64,000 nt of DNA from Chloroflexota bacterium (GTDB lineage Bacteria > Chloroflexota > Dormibacteria > Dormibacterales > Dormibacteraceae). Position 1 is the first letter of the stretch; each line of letters starts with the position of its first letter. Both the position numbers and the translations under genes were made by a program. Shown one piece after another: positions 46,084 through 54,502 of the stretch. Where the stretch lies: assembly GCA_005883575.1 (NCBI GenBank), contig VBFH01000034.1:1-64000 (forward strand), in the 5' to 3' direction. The notes beneath the pieces are model-generated. The model searched no databases. It had not been told where the DNA came from and saw only the letters and a list, made by a program, of their open reading frames with translations.

Positions 46084-48396
46084 TCACAGTGCTCGTCCCT
46101 GATCCACCCCGATCTCGAGCCAGGAAGGCACCCCACGCACCACCTCCAACCCGTCGACGTCCCCATCCACCACATGCCGCCCGTCCGGCTTCCTCTCCAC
46201 CACCAACCTCACCTCATGCCTCCCCAGCCGCAGCTTCCGCAGCTCCAGCCGCGCGCACCACACCGGCAGCTCCGGCTCAAGGTAGATTCGCCCCGAGGGC
46301 ACGTCCGGCTCGAGCCCCAGCAGGATGCGGACCATGTGCAGCACGGAACCCGCCGCCCACGCCTGCGGCACGTTCGCCATCCGGTACGGCACGGGCACCG
46401 CGAACTCGCTCTTGGGCAAGCCCGCGAAGAGCTCCGGCATCTGGATGTCCTCAAAGCACATCACCGCCCCGAGCAAACCGTCGAGGATTGTCCACGCCTC
46501 CTCCGCCATCCCGTACCGGCGCAGCCCCGCGGCCGCGATGACGCTGTCGTGCGGCCAGACCGAACCGCGCTGATACGAGTGCGGGTCGTACGAGGGATGG
46601 CGATCGGACAGCAGGCGCAGCCCCCAGCCGGTGAACATGTCGGGCTGCATCAGGCGCCGCCCCGCCGCACGTCCCCGCTCCTCGTCGAGGATCCCCATCC
46701 ACAAGCTGTGTCCCGAGTTCGACACCACCGTGCGGACCGGCTTTTTGTTGCCATCGAGCAGGAACGCCAGCTCGCCCACATCGTCGAGCCAGAAGGAATC
46801 GATGAAGCGCCGCCGCAGCTCTGCCGCCTCGCTGCGCAGCCGAGCCGCCGTCGCGTGGTCGCCCCAAGCCTCGAAGAGCGGTGCGATTCGAGTCTTCGCG
46901 CCGTATACGTAGGCCTGCATCTCCGACGTGGCGATCGGCAGCTCGGGAAAGGCGCCGCCGTCGTCGAGCACGCCATCGTGCGCATCACGCCAGCTCTGGT
47001 TGCGATAGCCGCGCGGTGAGCGCGGCGCGTACTCCTGGAACCCGTCGCCGTCGCGATCGCCGTGGCGGTCGACCCATTCCAACGCGCGCTCCGCCGCGCC
47101 GCGGAAATCACCGAGCGCATCCGCATCGCCCGACCACCGAAAGTTCTCGGCCAGCAGCAACAGACATAAAGGTGTGGCGTCCGCGGTCCCGTAATAGGGC
47201 CGGTGCGGCACGATTCCGAAGTGCGCCCACTCCCCCACCCGAAGCTCGTGCGGGATCTTGCCTGGTTCGGCGTCGCGGTCGGGGTCGTCAACGTCCGACT
47301 GCCAGCGCGCCAGGTTTTCGAGCGTGCCCATCGCGACCGCGGGCTGCGCGACCATCGCCTGGATCGAAGCGATCAACGAGTCGCGACCGAACAGAGCCAT
47401 GAACCACGGGAGTCCGGCCGCCGGCATCCACCTGTCTTCATTAGAAGTGCGCCCTGCGCGCGCCCGGCGCGAGGTGTCCTGCTCATGGAGGCGCAGCGCC
47501 GCGAAGTCCTCGATCGCGCGCTCACACGCAAACTGCAGCCTGATGTCGGTGGGCTCGATCTGCGAGACGGACTGCCGCCAGCTGCGCGTGTGGCGCAGCG
47601 GGTCCCCGTCGCCCGCCTCGAACACGCAGCTGGCCGCCATCTCGGGGATCTGCTCGTCGGAGGTGAGCAGGTCGTACTGCAGGCAGATCTTCCACTCCTG
47701 GCCCGGGACCAGGTCCGCGGGGATGCGCAGCGCTCCGTTTGCGTACGTCATGCCGCCCGCGGTAGTGAGCGCCCGGACCAGACAGCGGCGGACAAAATCG
47801 TCGTTCTGGTAACGCGACTCGAGGCTTGCCGGGCCCACCCACCACGTGTTCAAGTCGGCGCGTCTCTGCCACGAGCGGTAGCGGACCTCGAACAGGTCCG
47901 CGAAGTCACTCTCGAGTGCGACCTCGAGGAGCACCGTCACCGATGTGCGCGTGTACGTGTGGAGCGTGATGTCTTCATGCATCTGGTGCAGGCTGATCAA
48001 ACGATCGAGCGTCAGCGCCACGCGTGCCTCGCGCATGTCGCCACCAGGGCCCGCGATGCTGTCGGCGACCATATGCCAGCGCGCGTGGCGAAACGAAAGC
48101 CTTACCGACGCCACCGAGTCGGGCCGCTTGCCGTTGAGCCTCAACTCGTGTCGTGAAACGAACCGCGTATCCGAATCGTAGAGACCGTATTCACCCTCCG
48201 AGCCGTGAGGGATCGCGCCCTGCTGGTCGGTGACGAGGAAGGTGGCGCCGTGATTGATCTTCACAGACGGGTGTGGATGGACGGCAGTGATCAGCGTCCG
48301 CCACGGCGCCATTTGCGTCTGGCCGTCGGCAAGCAATCGGGTCGGAGCTGTGGAGCGCGCGGACTTCGCGCGCGTGACTCGTTCGCGCTGGCTCAT
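46084..48396 (-). CDS. Glycogen-debranching-type amylo-alpha-1,6-glucosidase 2
   Basis: A 770-residue paralogue of the enzyme at 42855, with the same two-domain layout. The N-terminal sandwich has GLYDSDTRFVSRHELRLNG and the barrel has GLPWFMALFGRDSLIAS, DRDGDGFQEYAP, PYYGTADATPL and PHSYQRGSVWPHDSV. A basic N-terminal extension of about 30 residues and longer loops explain the extra length. It ends in a C-terminal sandwich (LPVWCARLELRKLRLG). The two paralogues flank the GT4 gene on opposite strands and may act on different branched glucans. Confidence 0.9.
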   Translation of the reverse strand: MSQRERVTRAKSARSTAPTRLLADGQTQMAPWRTLITAVHPHPSVKINHGATFLVTDQQGAIPHGSEGEYGLYDSDTRFVSRHELRLNGKRPDSVASVRLSFRHARWHMVADSIAGPGGDMREARVALTLDRLISLHQMHEDITLHTYTRTSVTVLLEVALESDFADLFEVRYRSWQRRADLNTWWVGPASLESRYQNDDFVRRCLVRALTTAGGMTYANGALRIPADLVPGQEWKICLQYDLLTSDEQIPEMAASCVFEAGDGDPLRHTRSWRQSVSQIEPTDIRLQFACERAIEDFAALRLHEQDTSRRARAGRTSNEDRWMPAAGLPWFMALFGRDSLIASIQAMVAQPAVAMGTLENLARWQSDVDDPDRDAEPGKIPHELRVGEWAHFGIVPHRPYYGTADATPLCLLLLAENFRWSGDADALGDFRGAAERALEWVDRHGDRDGDGFQEYAPRSPRGYRNQSWRDAHDGVLDDGGAFPELPIATSEMQAYVYGAKTRIAPLFEAWGDHATAARLRSEAAELRRRFIDSFWLDDVGELAFLLDGNKKPVRTVVSNSGHSLWMGILDEERGRAAGRRLMQPDMFTGWGLRLLSDRHPSYDPHSYQRGSVWPHDSVIAAAGLRRYGMAEEAWTILDGLLGAVMCFEDIQMPELFAGLPKSEFAVPVPYRMANVPQAWAAGSVLHMVRILLGLEPDVPSGRIYLEPELPVWCARLELRKLRLGRHEVRLVVERKPDGRHVVDGDVDGLEVVRGVPSWLEIGVDQGRAL

Positions 48397-48496
48397 GCAG
48401 AGATACGACCTACGTTAGCCGCGTCTCGCCAGCTTCCGTAAAAGGCCGCCGCATGAAGAGCACCTGAAGACTCGCTTTGACTCTGGAAGGAACAAG

Positions 48497-48697
48497 GTGC
48501 TCGGAAACGACTTCGAGGACGAGATCACTCCCAACGGGACCGCGCAGGCCATCTTCACGGATGACAGCGCCAAGCCGGACGGGCTTTCCTTCAGCGGGTC
48601 TTACAAGGTCGTATTCCTCAGCTTCCCGTACGAGGGCTACGGAACAGCCGCGCAAAGGACGGATCTCATCAGCCGGATCTACACGTTCTTCGGTTAA
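48497..48697 (+). CDS. Small ORF resembling the C-terminal end of a larger secreted protein
   Basis: A 66-residue frame in the 397-base gap after the debranching gene. The sequence ends SYKVVFLSFPYEGYGTAAQR, then DLISRIYTFFG, a pattern I associate with the C-terminal ends of large extracellular proteins and proteases (K-V-V-F-L-x-F-P-x-E...R...F-F). An AAGGA lies five bases before the GTG, and a hairpin follows the stop, so it could still be expressed. The same frame is open upstream only to a stop at 48416. It is most likely a 3' remnant of a lost gene. The rest of the gap shows no other gene. Confidence 0.45.
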   Translation: MLGNDFEDEITPNGTAQAIFTDDSAKPDGLSFSGSYKVVFLSFPYEGYGTAAQRTDLISRIYTFFG

Positions 48698-48724
48698 TGC
48701 AAACGCGGTAGAGGCTTCTACTAC

Positions 48725-48757
48725 AAGGGCCGGCGGCGTGGCGGCCCTTCTCCTTCT
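48725..48757 (+). terminator. Stem-loop terminator after the small ORF
   Basis: AAGGGCCG and CGGCCCTT form an eight-base stem around a nine-base loop, followed by the pyrimidine run CTCCTTCT. It lies 28 bases after the small ORF stop and before the response-regulator gene. Confidence 0.6.
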
Positions 48758-48792
48758 GTGGGTACTGCCTGCTGGAAGGTGGTTAAAAAAGT

Positions 48793-49482
48793 GTGCCCCC
48801 AGCCGGGGAACCCACCGCGTCATCCAACGACCCGCAAGCCGACGGCGCTGACCAATCCACCCGTGTCCTCATCGTCGAGGACCACCGCGTCGTGGCCGAG
48901 GGGCTCTCCGCCCTGATCAACGATCAGGCCGACATGAAGGTCGTCGGCAACGTCGGCACGTTGGCGGAATGCGAGCCGGCGGCGGCGGAGGTAAAGCCGG
49001 ACGTCGTGCTGCTCGACTTTCGGCTGCCCGACGGCACCGGTGCGGACGCCGCCGCTGCGATCCGCGGCATTCGGCCCGCGGCCAAGATGATCTTCCTCAC
49101 GCGCGAAGACACCGACGCCGCGCGCTTTGCCGCTGTGCAGTCCGGGGCGAGCGCCTTCTTGCACAAGTCCAGGGCCGCGGCGGAGGTAGTGGCCGCGATC
49201 CGTGAGGTGGCGCGCGGCAAGATGTTGATCACCCCGCGCACCATCGCGACCCTGCTCGCCAAGCGGCGGGCGATCGAAGACCAGCTGGAGCGCCTCACGC
49301 CGCGAGAGAAAGAGGTGCTGAGGTTGCTGGCGGACGGCTACCCGAGCCGCTCGATAGCCGCCGAGCTCGGCATCAGCTACACCACCGTGCGGACGCACAT
49401 CCGCAGCCTGGGCAGCAAGCTGGCCGTGCATTCCAAGCTCGAAGTCATCGTCAAGGCGCGCGAGCTCGGGCTGATCAGCTAG
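48793..49482 (+). CDS. NarL/FixJ-family response regulator
   Basis: A 229-residue two-component regulator. The receiver domain begins RVLIVEDHRVVAEGL, the phospho-acceptor Asp is in VVLLDFRLPDGTG, and the conserved Lys is in AFLHKSRAA. The C-terminal LuxR HTH is LTPREKEVLRLLADGYPSRS followed by IAAELGISYTTVRTHI. No histidine kinase gene is adjacent, so it is an orphan in this window. The GTG at 48793 is used; GTG at 48791 is out of frame. The last eight bases overlap the convergent channel-like gene. Confidence 0.94.
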   Translation: MPPAGEPTASSNDPQADGADQSTRVLIVEDHRVVAEGLSALINDQADMKVVGNVGTLAECEPAAAEVKPDVVLLDFRLPDGTGADAAAAIRGIRPAAKMIFLTREDTDAARFAAVQSGASAFLHKSRAAAEVVAAIREVARGKMLITPRTIATLLAKRRAIEDQLERLTPREKEVLRLLADGYPSRSIAAELGISYTTVRTHIRSLGSKLAVHSKLEVIVKARELGLIS

Positions 49483-50587
49483 CCGCCTTCGGCACTGTCC
49501 TCCTGCGTCGGGGCCGCTGGCGGTGCGGAAGGTACGACCGATCGCCCACCCAGGGGGCCGGCGGGGCAGACAGCACCTGCGCGATCTGGTTGAGGATCGA
49601 TGCGTATTTCGAGCGGATCAAACCGAACTTTTCCCAATGCGTATCGCCGTCCTGGACCCGGTAGCCGGCGGCCCTCAACCGGGCGATCGCCGCGACGTAC
49701 TCGGCGCGCTCGATGATCGGATCGGTCGACGGCTGGAAGCGAAGAAGCCAGGAGATGTCTTCGACGAAGTGGTTGCCAATGGTCATCATGAGCTTTGCCG
49801 CCCCCACCGCGGGCTCGCCTTCCATCGAGCTGAGCACGAGCGCGGCGGCGTCCATCACCGCCCCGAACGAGTTGATCCATGCCTCGTTGTCGTGGCTGGA
49901 CCGGAAATAGATGAGAAGCGGATAAGCCAGGTGGCTCTCCAGGACCATCGCGGACCACTTCCGCCACTCGTCGAACGTCTCCTTCAGGGCGCCGTCCATG
50001 CCTGGTAAAGCGGCTGTCTCGAGCAGCTGCACGGCGGACGCGGGCGCGCCCGCGAGCGCATCCAGCGCCACCACCGTCTCCTCGCGCGCGCGAAAGGATC
50101 CGTAGAGCTCGAAAAGCAGGGTGATGGCAAGAGCCGCGATGCCAACACCGCTGGCGCTCTCGAAGAAGATCACCGTACGCGCCAGACCCTCCTCGGGGAC
50201 GAAGTCTCCGTAGGCGAGCGGAACCAGCGTCGTCGCCGAGACGTAAAACGAGGTCAGAAAATCCTCGAGGTGCGGCCTGAACTCGTCGCGGGCTGCGTCG
50301 ATGATGAGCCCATAGCCGAGGATCAGGGAAAAGCCCCAGATCGCGAAAAGGGCGAGCAGCGCGAGGGGGCCAAAGAGGGCCAGGCGGGCCTCGCTTCGCT
50401 CGATACGGGAGCCGCGCAGGAAGACCCAGCGCCAGGCCCGCCACATGGGCCGGATGATCAGCCGCGCGAGCTGGAACTTGCGGACCGCCGGCCTAGGGAG
50501 CACGACCGACTGGAACAGGTCATAGGCGGTCACCGCGAGCAGGAGGATTCCCGCGGCGAGCTCGGCGGCCGATGCTGGACCACTCAC
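49475..50587 (-). CDS. Two-TM ion-channel-like membrane protein with altered selectivity filter
   Basis: A 370-residue protein. Hydrophobic segments at about residues 8-28, 75-97 and 150-170 surround a pore-like segment FYVSATTLVPLAYGDFVPEEG. The usual potassium filter T-V-G-Y-G-D is replaced by T-T-L-V-P-L-A-Y-G-D. The remaining 200 residues are a soluble helical domain (DEWRKWSAMVLESH, YVAAIARLRAAGYRV) and a basic tail. It resembles Ion_trans_2-type proteins, but ion selectivity cannot be assumed. The start is GTG at 50587 with GAGGTAG about 12 bases upstream. Confidence 0.78.
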   Translation of the reverse strand: MSGPASAAELAAGILLLAVTAYDLFQSVVLPRPAVRKFQLARLIIRPMWRAWRWVFLRGSRIERSEARLALFGPLALLALFAIWGFSLILGYGLIIDAARDEFRPHLEDFLTSFYVSATTLVPLAYGDFVPEEGLARTVIFFESASGVGIAALAITLLFELYGSFRAREETVVALDALAGAPASAVQLLETAALPGMDGALKETFDEWRKWSAMVLESHLAYPLLIYFRSSHDNEAWINSFGAVMDAAALVLSSMEGEPAVGAAKLMMTIGNHFVEDISWLLRFQPSTDPIIERAEYVAAIARLRAAGYRVQDGDTHWEKFGLIRSKYASILNQIAQVLSAPPAPWVGDRSYLPHRQRPRRRRTVPKAAS

Positions 50588-50605
50588 GCGCTTTGAAACG
50601 CTACC

Positions 50606-51160
50606 TCAGTCCGCTGTATTCGCTCGCGGACTGAGCCCGCGGTCCTGAAGCAGGTCGAGGATCTCTCGCTGCTGCTGCAGCATCTCCTGCTGCTGCTCGA
50701 GCATCTTGAGCTGCTGCACGTTGATGGCATGAAGCGTGGTCAGGGTGATGTGGTCGGCCTCGGCGCGTGCGTCCTGGCTCGCCGAGATCACGTTCTGGCC
50801 GACGATGATGATCGGCAGCAAGACAAGCTGCAGAAACGACTGGCTCAGCCACGCGATGCCGACGTACGTGTCGCCTGTGAGGAAGGCATGGAGGGCCTGC
50901 GGAAGCGAGACGAGGGCGATTAGGACGAACAGGTATGCGGCCCACATGGTGCCCACGGCGCGCGTGATGTGAACGGCAAGCCAGCTGTTGAAGCGTCCGA
51001 CCGTGCCCCCGCCGTGCACCTGCCGATGCACGGACCGCGAGGTGATGAGCCGCGGCTTGTGCTCGGCCGGGGCCTCCCTGGCGGCCGCGTACGCGGCCCG
51101 ATGCTCCTTGCTGCTGATCCTTCGCTCGCGGTGATGCTCGGTCGTGCTGGGCTCGTCCAT
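50606..51160 (-). CDS. DUF1003-like membrane protein
   Basis: A 184-residue protein with a charged N-terminus, two helices at about residues 68-92 and 104-126, the connecting SQSFLQLVLLPIIIVGQN, then R-A-E-A-D and a C-terminal coiled coil rich in Gln and Leu (KMLEQQQEMLQQQREILDLL). This matches the DUF1003 layout; function unknown. The start is ATG at 51160; a longer ORF upstream has no support. It lies 18 bases from the channel-like gene on the same strand, so the two may be co-transcribed. Confidence 0.82.
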   Translation of the reverse strand: MDEPSTTEHHRERRISSKEHRAAYAAAREAPAEHKPRLITSRSVHRQVHGGGTVGRFNSWLAVHITRAVGTMWAAYLFVLIALVSLPQALHAFLTGDTYVGIAWLSQSFLQLVLLPIIIVGQNVISASQDARAEADHITLTTLHAINVQQLKMLEQQQEMLQQQREILDLLQDRGLSPRANTAD

Positions 51161-51191
51161 CTCGGCGCATAAACCTAAGACAATTGACCGT

Positions 51192-51710
51192 ATGTCGAAC
51201 CAGGTTTTTGAGGCGGTACGCACAGTCATGGCGGTGCGGGAGTACTCGGCCAAGGCAATTCCCGCGGAGGTCGCGCATCGAATCGTCGAGGCGGGCCAGC
51301 TCACGGCGAGCGCGTCGAACGTCCAGCCGTGGCACTTCGTGCTCGTCCGCGAGCGGGAGGGGCTGCGCAAGCTTGGGGCCCTCGTTCGCACCGGGCCCTA
51401 TACGGCAAACGCCGGGGCGGCGGTGATCGTGGCCTACGAGAAGGAGAAGGGCGACTTCGGCATCTCCGACGCCAGCCGCGCCATCCAGTCGATGATGCTG
51501 GCCGCTTGGGGAGACGGCGTGGGCTCGAACTGGACGGGCTTCGCCGGCCGTCTCGACAACGTGCGGGTGGAGTTCGGCCTCCCCGACGCCTACGAGGTGC
51601 TGGCGGTCATGCCCCTCGGTTATCCGAAACGCAAGGTGATCGGCAAGAAAAAGCGCAAGCCGTTGAACGAGGTCGTGTCAGCGGAGCGCTTCGGCACGCC
51701 TCTCAGCTGA
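51192..51710 (+). CDS. Nitroreductase-family flavoprotein
   Basis: An FMN-dependent NAD(P)H oxidoreductase of 172 residues. The N-terminal FMN-binding phrase MAVREYSAKAIP and the segment QLTASASNVQPWHFVLV are diagnostic. AAWGDGVGSNWTGF and GYPKRK complete the fold. Substrates in this family range from nitroaromatics to quinones and are not predictable here. The start is ATG at 51192, 31 bases from the divergent DUF1003-like gene, with no clear ribosome-binding site. Its last 33 bases overlap the convergent YwaF-like gene. Confidence 0.92.
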   Translation: MSNQVFEAVRTVMAVREYSAKAIPAEVAHRIVEAGQLTASASNVQPWHFVLVREREGLRKLGALVRTGPYTANAGAAVIVAYEKEKGDFGISDASRAIQSMMLAAWGDGVGSNWTGFAGRLDNVRVEFGLPDAYEVLAVMPLGYPKRKVIGKKKRKPLNEVVSAERFGTPLS

Positions 51711-52379
51711 CGAGGACGCGCGCCGCCAGCGAAACGGCGCGTCGAGGATGGCGAAAAGAGCGATGCCGATCAGCGTCGCCGCTCCGATGTACCACGGCCA
51801 CGGGCCCAGGGCCTCCAGGAGCGTCGCGCTGGGCGGCTTGGCTCGAAGGTACATGTAGTCGGCACCGGTGATCGCGTCGACCACGCCGACGACCGCGGCG
51901 TAGGCGAACGTCAGCGCTGCGACCTTCAGCACGGACCACGGGCGTGGGTGGATCCGAAGTCCGATCACCAAGAGCAGCGCGGAGGCGACGACGCCGCCGT
52001 GGGCGATGTAGTACTGGAGGTAGGGGTAGCTCGGGAAATGCTGCGGCAGGTCCGGCGTTAGCAGCGCCTGGATGGTTCCCGCCAGACCCCAGAAATAGGT
52101 CACCTCCACCAGCAGCGGCAGCCGGCTCCACAACGCCGCAGCGGTGACGAAGATCGCCACGTCGCAGAGCTGCAGCGGAAGCGATTGGCCGAGCTCGCTG
52201 CCAGGCTCGCCGCCGGCCAGGAGGTAGACCCACCAGCTGACCTCGTCCACGACGAGCACCAGGGCGAGGACTTGGAGCCAAGCGCCCGGCCGGCGCCTCG
52301 CGGCGACGATGAGGACCACGGTCGCTGCGGCGATGACGACGAGCGCGCCGACATGCTCGGTCGCGAGGAGGTCGCTCAT
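51678..52379 (-). CDS. YwaF-like (TIGR02206 type) membrane protein
   Basis: A 233-residue integral membrane protein with about seven helices. The pattern SLPLQLCDVAIFVTAAAL, then EVTYFWGLAGTIQALLTPDL and YYIAHGGVVASALLLV, is characteristic of the YwaF/TIGR02206 family, whose function is unknown. I start at ATG 52379 because it overlaps the stop of the upstream DCC-family gene (ATGA); an ATG-like start six bases earlier is also in frame. Confidence 0.88.
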   Translation of the reverse strand: MSDLLATEHVGALVVIAAATVVLIVAARRRPGAWLQVLALVLVVDEVSWWVYLLAGGEPGSELGQSLPLQLCDVAIFVTAAALWSRLPLLVEVTYFWGLAGTIQALLTPDLPQHFPSYPYLQYYIAHGGVVASALLLVIGLRIHPRPWSVLKVAALTFAYAAVVGVVDAITGADYMYLRAKPPSATLLEALGPWPWYIGAATLIGIALFAILDAPFRWRRASSSAERRAEALR

Positions 52380-52780
52380 CCGCACGTCACGCCGGGGTCG
52401 TCACACTCCGGCGTGACGCCGAGGCGATGGAAGCGCGAGCGGCGCGCGGCGAACCAGCGGTAGAACGCCTCCTCGAACGCGGCGATGGGACGCCAGCGAT
52501 ACATCGTTGCCACGGCGCGCCAGCCGCCGCCGACCTCATGCAGGACGCGGTTGATGGCGGCGGCGCCCTCCAGGCGATGTGCGTCGGTGTCGACGGTCCA
52601 GGCTGCGCGGTCCGCCTCAGGCCGGGTGACGCCGTAGCGCTCGAGAGCGCCCGGTTCCTGGTTGGCAACGGTCAGCACACGGCCGGCCGGGGCGCGGCGG
52701 CGGACCCAACGCGCCATCCGCGTGCATACGCCTCAAGTGCCGTCGAAGAGGAGAACGATCTGTTCCGCTATGCGGACAAC
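52376..52780 (-). CDS. DCC-family (DUF393) thiol oxidoreductase with in-frame TGA at the first redox Cys
   Basis: Read through one TGA, the frame gives IVLLFDGT-TGA-GVCTRMARWVRRR (TGA at 52735-52733), then a normal DCC-family body to GVTPECDDPGVTCG. The family hallmark is D-G-x-C-x-x-C, so the TGA is exactly the first Cys, giving a possible U-x-x-C redox site. Without readthrough only an ATG at 52717 remains, making a 113-residue fragment lacking the motif. No ATG/GTG/TTG lies between the upstream gene's stop and the motif, so the start is undefined. It could be a selenoprotein, a recently broken gene or a sequence error. Confidence 0.6.
52691..52735 (-). other. Candidate SECIS-like hairpin after the TGA codon
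   Basis: Starting 17 bases after the TGA, GGCGCG (52715-52710) pairs with CGCGCC (52696-52691) around a 13-base loop beginning UUGGGUCC. Bacterial SECIS hairpins sit at a similar distance and carry G in the apical loop. In GC-rich DNA such a stem can occur by chance, so support is modest. Confidence 0.3.
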
Positions 52781-52971
52781 TATCCCAGTACTGGACGGCC
52801 CCTTCTGATCCTGAGGGCGGCCAGGGCCCCCATCAGCACGGCGGTGACGATGAGGATCCACCTGACCTCGGTGCTGATCGGGTCGGCCAGGCCGACCTCG
52901 ATCGTGAACGGGATCCACGCCATGAAGAGGACGGTCCAGAGCGCGAGGTTGACGATCGTGAGCACCCGCAT
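52780..52971 (-). CDS. Small two-helix membrane protein
   Basis: A 63-residue protein starting MRVLTIVNLALWTVLFMAWI and containing two hydrophobic helices (about 3-24 and 33-55), ending in a basic tail. It has no known motif. The start is ATG at 52971; longer in-frame starts run through charged low-complexity sequence. It is directly upstream of the DCC-family frame, with its TAG at 52780-52782, so the two may share a transcript. Confidence 0.6.
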   Translation of the reverse strand: MRVLTIVNLALWTVLFMAWIPFTIEVGLADPISTEVRWILIVTAVLMGALAALRIRRGRPVLG

Positions 52972-53016
52972 CGTGTCAATGCGATAACGCCCCCGCGGGC
53001 CGGCCTCCTCGGCTCC

Positions 53017-53050
53017 AAACAAAAGGAGGCGCCGCCAAGGCGACGCCTCC
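53017..53050 (-). terminator. Rho-independent terminator of the MHS transporter gene
   Basis: On the minus strand GGAGGCG pairs with CGCCTCC, with additional inner pairing (CGCC/GGCG), and the stem is followed directly by TTTTGTTT. It lies 17 bases after the transporter stop. This is the clearest intrinsic terminator in the window. Confidence 0.85.
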
Positions 53051-53066
53051 CGAGGAAGGAAAACTG

Positions 53067-54461
53067 TCAGCCCATCGCGCGACGTCGCATCCCTTCCGCC
53101 TCCATGGGCTCTTGCTCGTCGTACTCCATCGTGTGATCCAGAGCAGAGCGGTCTTTCAAGAGCGCCACGGCCGCAAAGCCGATGATGCAGCACAGCAGGA
53201 TGTACAGGCTGATCATGTACGGGTTCTTGGCGGGAAGGAAAGTTTCGCCTGCCCAGATCCTGGTCGCGATGTACGGCGCGGGGCCGCCGGCGACGATCGA
53301 CGCAAGCTGGTAGCCGAGAGACGCGCCGCTGTAGCGCAGCCGGCCGGTGAAGCTTTCGGCGATCAGGGAAGCCTGTGGGCCGTATTGCATGTCGTGCGGG
53401 ATGAGCGAGACCGCGATCACGATGAATACGACCGCGGGGATGGCGGTGCTGTAGAGGCCGAAGTAGACGAAACCCCAGATCGCCATCACGACGATGCCGG
53501 CCATATAAATCGTCTTCCGCCCGACACGGTCCGACAGGTGGCCGAAAAGCGGAATGGTGAAGAACGAGACGCAGGCGGCGGCGCTGACCGCCCAGGTTAG
53601 GAACGGCCGGTCGAGCTTGGTCGCGGCGAGACCGAACGTAAACACGAAGGTGGTGAACAGGTAGAAGGGCGCCTGCTCCGGCAGCCGCAGCAGGGCGCTG
53701 AGGATGATCTCCCTCCAGTTACGCTTGATGACCTGAGTGATGGGACGAGGCTCGACCCGATTTGCTGCCACGATCGAGTTGAACACCGGGGTCTCGAGGA
53801 TGCCCAGCCGGATGTAGAGACCGACAGCTACGAGAACGATGCTGAGCAGGAACGGGATTCTCCAGGCCCATGCCTCGAAGGTCGCGGATCCCGAGACAGT
53901 GACGGTTAGGGCCGTGATCGCCGTCGAGAGCAGCAGCCCCACAGGAACGCCGAACTGAGGCCAGCTGCCAAGGAATCCCTTGCGCTTCTGGCTCCCCCAC
54001 TCCATGGACATGAGCACCGAGCCGCCCCACTCTCCGCCGACGCCTATGCCCTGGCAGAGGCGGAAGATGACGAGCAGCACGGCCGCCCACAGCCCGATGC
54101 TGGAGTAGGTCGGCATGACGCCGATCAGGAAGGTCGCGATTCCCATCACCAGGAGGGTCGCGATCAGGGTCGCCTTGCGCCCGATGCGGTCGCCATACGT
54201 CCCAAACAGCCAGGCGCCGATCGGCCGCGCGAGAAAGCCGACGAAGAAGATCGCGTAGTTGTTCAGGGTCCCGGTCAGCGGGTCGGACTTCGGGAAAAAG
54301 AGGTGCGGAAACACGAGGGCGGCCATCGTCCCGAAGAGGAAGTAGTCGTACCACTCGATCGAGGTGCCGACGGTGCTTGCCACCACCGCCCGCACCATCT
54401 GTTTGCGGTGTTCCTCAGGCGCCATCGAAGCCAAAGCGGATGAACCGACAGTATTTGCCAT
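53067..54461 (-). CDS. MFS transporter, metabolite:H+ symporter (MHS) family
   Basis: A 464-residue, twelve-helix proton symporter. N-terminal STVGTSIEWYDYFLFGTMAAL and RPIGAWLFGTYGDRIGRKATL are typical of MHS proteins (ShiA, KgtP, ProP type), and CQGIGVGGEWGGSVLMSMEW is the characteristic helix-5 region. Substrate could be an organic acid, shikimate or betaine. The start is ATG at 54461 with GGGGGA about seven bases upstream. It ends at a strong terminator and stands alone. Confidence 0.94.
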   Translation of the reverse strand: MANTVGSSALASMAPEEHRKQMVRAVVASTVGTSIEWYDYFLFGTMAALVFPHLFFPKSDPLTGTLNNYAIFFVGFLARPIGAWLFGTYGDRIGRKATLIATLLVMGIATFLIGVMPTYSSIGLWAAVLLVIFRLCQGIGVGGEWGGSVLMSMEWGSQKRKGFLGSWPQFGVPVGLLLSTAITALTVTVSGSATFEAWAWRIPFLLSIVLVAVGLYIRLGILETPVFNSIVAANRVEPRPITQVIKRNWREIILSALLRLPEQAPFYLFTTFVFTFGLAATKLDRPFLTWAVSAAACVSFFTIPLFGHLSDRVGRKTIYMAGIVVMAIWGFVYFGLYSTAIPAVVFIVIAVSLIPHDMQYGPQASLIAESFTGRLRYSGASLGYQLASIVAGGPAPYIATRIWAGETFLPAKNPYMISLYILLCCIIGFAAVALLKDRSALDHTMEYDEQEPMEAEGMRRRAMG

Positions 54462-54502
54462 AAGCAATTCCCCCAAGCAGCCGAAATGCGGCCGTTTGCT
54501 AC

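Noticed and set aside
48477-48851. 124-residue plus-strand frame across the small ORF and response-regulator start
   Set aside because: Ser/Arg/Thr-rich alternative frame; the frame at 48497 has protein-like sequence and its own ribosome-binding site.
52733-52918. 61-residue minus-strand frame ending at the TGA of the DCC gene as an independent gene
   Set aside because: Its first 45 residues are an out-of-frame reading of the small membrane gene; only its last part belongs to the DCC-family frame.
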